Below, one piece after another: positions 60,801 through 64,000 of a DNA stretch of 64,000 nt. The stretch spans positions 6,317,363 to 6,381,362 of the forward strand of contig NC_064542.1 of assembly GCF_023856365.1 (NCBI RefSeq), given 5' to 3'. The notes beneath the pieces are model-generated. The model had not been told where the DNA came from. It made no database searches and worked only from the letters and a program-made list of their open reading frames with translations. Position 1 is the stretch's first letter. Every line of letters begins with the position of its first letter. This stretch comes from Brienomyrus brachyistius (taxonomy: Eukaryota; Chordata; Actinopteri; Osteoglossiformes; Mormyridae). The position numbers and the translations under genes were made by a program.

Positions 60801-62370
60801 GCGAGTGTTTAATCATTAAAGGCTGGGGACTTGATGAGTGGAACAATTTGTTTTGATTTGAAGAAGAATGTATAATGTACTATATATGCTACATAGATCA
60901 AATTAAGCAATGTTTTTTAAAAGGATCTTAACTACCTGCACGCTCATCTTATTCTTTCATATTGTTTTAAACTCTGAGAACAAAAGCGGAGTTGTTCTGC
61001 CGGACCCACAGCTGATGGCAGGTACTACCTTCAGATTAACCCACTGCAATCAACAAAACAAAACAGACTCATTGCAAGGGAACCTTATCGTGCAACACAA
61101 AAAGCTCCCATAATCCAGTTTACAACCACTGCCTCGACCCACTGGACTCAAACATACTCAATAAAAGTGTATTTGAGTACAGCTTCATTTTCAGACCAAG
61201 CTGTAGGATAACAACTCTCGGCCATGCTCTTTGTCGAGAATGTGATTGTAATGGCCCAACCTTAGCGAAAATAATCATGCTGTAAAGCTCAATGACATGT
61301 TGCAAATAGTGGCAGCTTATATTAATGAAATTCCTGATTGTGACCACAGCTGCTCAGTACCAGACATTCTGTGTTCTCTGACCTGTCAATTTGCAGTCCT
61401 TAGTAGTAATGAGATTGATCTCTCTTCACTAAAAAAGGAGAGAAAAAAAATAATTGCTCACACACAATCATTCCATGCCTCTGGAAAATGCTGAAATGGC
61501 CCATTAGCTGCCTCTAAAACACATCAGAGCTTAAGTTTACAACTGCTCAGGGATGGCAAGGATTTTAAACACTTCTGATGGATATTTGCATCTTTAAATT
61601 CCACAGTGCAGCCTCCATGCTGGATTTATGCCTCTGCGTTTATGGCTGCGTGATGATCTTTGCATGTTTCATCCCATTGTACTGAGTAGATTTTTCAACA
61701 CTTACGCCACAACACTGAATGGTGAAATACGCTGCTCTGTAATGGAACTAACTAAACCATAACATGTTATGCTCTCTGAGTCCTTGTGACAATCACTACT
61801 TTGTACAGAGTTCTGTTAAAAAAACTCTTCCATTTTCCTCACTGTGTTCAGAATATGAAATTATTTTTAATAGAAAGAGTTCTTGACAGTCTACATTTTA
61901 TGAACATTTGGTTGGGTCACACTCTTATGCTCAGTGTTATATATTATAAATCTCGTTTATTTAAACCTCACCACTTAAAAATACTAATTACTTTATAATT
62001 AACTGTTTTGTGCATTAATATATTTGATAAAATATTTTATCAAATAACTTCCATAAATATTATTTAAGCCTTTCAGGTGGATACAGAAAAGGGTTTTTCT
62101 GTGAAGGTCTGGCGGTTCGAGTCAACAGCTTTTATGGAATATTTCTGAGATGTGGTCAATAGCCTTTTTTAGGTGGAGCTTCCCACTATTGCCTAAGAGG
62201 GAGCAGGCGACCGCCGCTGTGTCCAGAATGCTTATCACGGAACCTACGATCTGCTCAAGCCGTACAGACCTCATCGGGAGGGGAGGCTGACAGGAAGAGG
62301 CCCTGCTGCCTTTTATCTGACCTTATCGGGCGGAGAAACGATTGCGCTATAGGATTAACGAGGCGTCAAT
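57876..62370. other. Repeat-poor DNA upstream of cpeb4
   Basis: Largely single-copy, AT-rich sequence with no mobile element recognised, bounded on the right by the CpG-rich cpeb4 promoter. It is a reasonable place for distal cpeb4 regulatory DNA, but no specific element can be proved from sequence alone. Short open frames here look random. Confidence 0.5.
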
Positions 62371-62498
62371 GGGCGTGGTCATACGCTTTAAAAACCAATC
62401 AAATTAGTTCTGCACTTGCCGGCCGTAGGCGGGATTAGAAGATCTCGAGCACTTCTGGGCGGGGTTATGACTTGCAGGTGGGGTCTCAGCCGGAAGTG
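62371..62498 (+). promoter_or_regulatory. cpeb4: cpeb4 core promoter region (CCAAT, GC boxes, ETS site, no TATA)
   Basis: A TATA-less cluster typical of housekeeping vertebrate promoters. It has a KLF/GC-box-like GGGCGTGG at 62371-62378, a CCAAT box at 62395-62399, a classic GGGCGGGG at 62457-62464 and an ETS-type CCGGAAGTG at 62490-62498. CpG frequency rises sharply from about 62.2 kb to 63.1 kb. Transcription probably starts within the following 20-60 bases. The motifs are seen directly; promoter activity is inferred from them and from their position before the leader. Confidence 0.6.
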
Positions 62499-62519
62499 CC
62501 TCGCGACTGGTCTGGCTGT

Positions 62520-63147
62520 CATTTAGCCTCGGTGGGCTCTGAGGGGTGAGGACTGTAGTAAAGACGCGCCTTAGATGGGAAAATAAATTAATAAATCAGT
62601 TATTCTTGAAAGCAAAGCAGGTCAGGCGCTGTACGGACATGAAATCAAGCGAGAAACATATCTGACGAACTTATTGTTGGTTTATTTTTTGTTTAAATCT
62701 GAGGAACTGACTGGCTAACGTTGCCAGTTAGCTAACCAGCTAGCTTTGTGAAACAGTTTAAAAATACGACACGGCTCTGTCACCGGGCAGGGACGACACG
62801 GCCGAACGACGAATAACCGTACATTTTTTTTGTTTTTGGTTAAGACTCAAGCCATAAGGAAACACACCGCCGCCGGGCGTGTAGAGAGCTTCATCCGCTC
62901 AGTCCGAAACGAATCTCGACGGAGACGTCGCTTTGGGAAGAGGGTAACTGGCTTAGGGTGAAAAGTCCCGAGAAAACCCGGCGAGAAGCTCGTCGAGATG
63001 CGTGTATGTAGCTAGCGAAGCCCCCATAAAGATAACGACGAAAAAAAGCTAACTGGCCCGAAGCCCGAGCAAGCAGAAGACGCCATCAGCATTTCCCTGT
63101 TGAAATGGTAGAGTCTGGATAAGGGAAAAGGGAAGAGAAGTCGGAAG
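62520..63147 (+). other. cpeb4: Putative cpeb4 first (non-coding) exon, uORF-rich leader
   Basis: This is the GC-rich stretch between the promoter motifs and the putative donor at 63148. It is inferred to be the bulk of the cpeb4 5' UTR; the start is a guess because there is no TATA box. It contains several short upstream ORFs: 62575-62586 (3 codons), 62639-62665 (8 codons), 62998-63015 (5 codons), an ATG-TAG start-stop pair at 63006-63011, and 63105-63122 (5 codons, MVESG). Translational control of mammalian Cpeb4 through 5' UTR uORFs during ER stress has been reported, so these are of functional interest. All depend on the transcript actually covering this region. Confidence 0.55.
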
Positions 63148-63493
63148 GTAACATTATTGCTCTCCTGCTTTTTTTAAATCAGTATTTACCAAAGTAAATA
63201 TCTGTGGACCTTGTGACACAGAGATAACACGTAATTTACTAGCTACGGCGTTTCGAGTGTAATTAATGCGGCACTATTTTACTGGAAACGTTGTAATGGG
63301 ATCGTGGGAGCTGCTGTCCTTAGATATAAGTGGGGTTGTCAGGCAGCACTGCGTTACATTTAACTTGGTTTCACTGACATCAGTAGGCTAATCTTAAGTA
63401 ACTCACCAGGTGAGTCGCTGGCTGATTTCATTATACACATTTTCAGGCGTAAGCTTTGGTTATATGACTCATTTTCTTCTCTCCTTCTCCTAG
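63148..63493 (+). other. cpeb4: Putative small intron in the cpeb4 5' leader
   Basis: A donor reading GGAAG|GTAACA at 63148 and an acceptor with a strong polypyrimidine tract ending CCTAG at 63493 define a 346-bp GT-AG intron. It is AT-richer than the flanking leader, as expected of an intron. Both sites are seen in the sequence; their use is inferred, because no transcript is available. Confidence 0.55.
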
Positions 63494-63544
63494 GAAAAAA
63501 AGAAAAGCAATAGTTTTAGGGGGAGAATATATTGGAGAACATAA
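63494..63544 (+). other. cpeb4: cpeb4 5' UTR, part in the coding exon
   Basis: These 51 bases lie between a good splice acceptor (pyrimidine-rich CTTCTCTCCTTCTCCTAG ending at 63493) and the cpeb4 ATG. The stretch is purine- and A-rich, with no upstream ATG. The TAA at 63542-63544 closes the coding frame immediately before the start. The exon boundary is inferred from the acceptor alone. If the upstream intron is not used, the 5' UTR simply continues to the left. Confidence 0.6.
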
Positions 63545-64000
63545 ATGGGGGATTACGGTTTTGGAGTCTTAGTACAGAACAACACCAGTAACAAGTCAGC
63601 TTTCCCAGTAAGAATTCACCCACATCTGCAGCCCCCACATCATCAGAATGCATCCCCAGGTCCTGCATCCTATATAAATAACAGCACGCCTGCCAATGGC
63701 AATGGCACCGCCTCGGCCTGGCTTTTCCCCCCGGCGGTGGCCCACGGCAACATACAGGATGAGATTCTGGCTTCAGAGAAATCTAAAGCCCAGCAACAGG
63801 AAATACAAGAACCACAGGAAAAACAGCAGCTGTCCCCGGGCCACCAGGAAACAAGCCTCATCTCTGAGCTCGAGAACTCCCGATCGGAGGAGAGCAAGGG
63901 GGAGAATGGCTCGGGCGAGAGTGCCAATGGCAAGGAGAAGCTCTGCGTGGACTCTCCAGTGCTCGCAGGGTTTGATTATCATGAGGCATCAGGCCTGGGG
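63545..64000 (+). CDS. cpeb4: CPEB4, N-terminal part (first 152 codons, open at window edge)
   Basis: Cytoplasmic polyadenylation element-binding protein 4, an RNA-binding translational regulator that binds CPE motifs in mRNA 3' UTRs and changes poly(A)-tail length. The translation begins MGDYGFGVLVQNNTSNKSAF and continues with the HPHLQPPHH histidine/proline stretch, SAWLFPP, NIQDEIL, EKQQLSP and a closing SPVL-GFDY block. These match, in order, the N-terminus I know for vertebrate CPEB4. This is the low-complexity regulatory region; the two RRMs and the zinc-binding domain lie in later exons beyond the window. The start is fixed by an in-frame TAA directly before the ATG and by homology. 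The -3 base is T, so the initiation context is not ideal, but +4 is G. The frame has no stop through base 64000 and ends on a codon boundary. Teleosts may carry cpeb4a and cpeb4b; I cannot say which this is. Identification is near certain; the paralogue is not. Confidence 0.96.
   Translation, partial: MGDYGFGVLVQNNTSNKSAFPVRIHPHLQPPHHQNASPGPASYINNSTPANGNGTASAWLFPPAVAHGNIQDEILASEKSKAQQQEIQEPQEKQQLSPGHQETSLISELENSRSEESKGENGSGESANGKEKLCVDSPVLAGFDYHEASGLG

Overview
This is a 64 kb stretch of vertebrate nuclear DNA, almost certainly from a teleost fish. It is about 99% non-coding. It contains tRNA-headed SINEs, fish-type non-LTR retrotransposon fragments, a hAT-like element and MITEs, many minisatellites, and vertebrate-style splice sites, CCAAT/GC-box promoter motifs and CTCF-like motifs. 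The SINE at 21.4-21.8 kb resembles copies I associate with osteoglossomorph (mormyrid-type) fish, but that taxonomic hint is weak. Nothing bacterial, plasmid-borne or viral was seen, and there is no CRISPR array or rRNA/tRNA gene.

Only one gene is secure. The right end (about 62.4-64.0 kb, + strand) holds the promoter, 5' leader and first 152 codons of cpeb4, a cytoplasmic polyadenylation-element-binding protein; the frame is still open at the window edge. Its leader appears to contain a small intron and several very short upstream ORFs. A second, partial gene trace lies on the - strand at about 37.4-37.5 kb: one exon-sized block clearly related to the Shg1/BOD1 domain of bod1. In human, BOD1 and CPEB4 are neighbours transcribed divergently, and this layout matches that synteny. 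The other bod1 exons could not be found, the block differs at several conserved positions, and a 19-bp minisatellite abuts it, so it may be a decaying copy.

Layout: 0-8 kb has a hairpin repeat, a 24-bp minisatellite of about 32 copies, poly-G tracts and telomere-like CCCTAA DNA. 10.0-10.6 kb is a 22-bp minisatellite. 14-23 kb has a tRNA-SINE, a 25-bp minisatellite, a MITE, a second SINE with perfect target duplications and a hAT-like element. 31.5-32.2 kb is a CpG-rich patch with promoter-like motifs and no recognised gene, plus a 95-bp hairpin. 34.8-37.5 kb has three minisatellites and the bod1 block. 43.1-45.6 kb has two opposed LINE fragments meeting at a (TA)n tract; one has lost its reverse-transcriptase core. 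46.7-57.9 kb has further short tandem arrays. 57.9-62.3 kb is repeat-poor DNA upstream of cpeb4.

Most long open frames here are artefacts of minisatellites (24-, 27- and 81-bp periods are codon multiples; 19-, 22- and 25-bp periods cycle through frames) or of GC-rich DNA, and were not annotated as genes. No wholly new biological system is evident. The best leads are the bod1 remnant with its adjoining minisatellite, the uORF-rich cpeb4 leader, the orphan CpG-rich patch and the unusual density of minisatellites.
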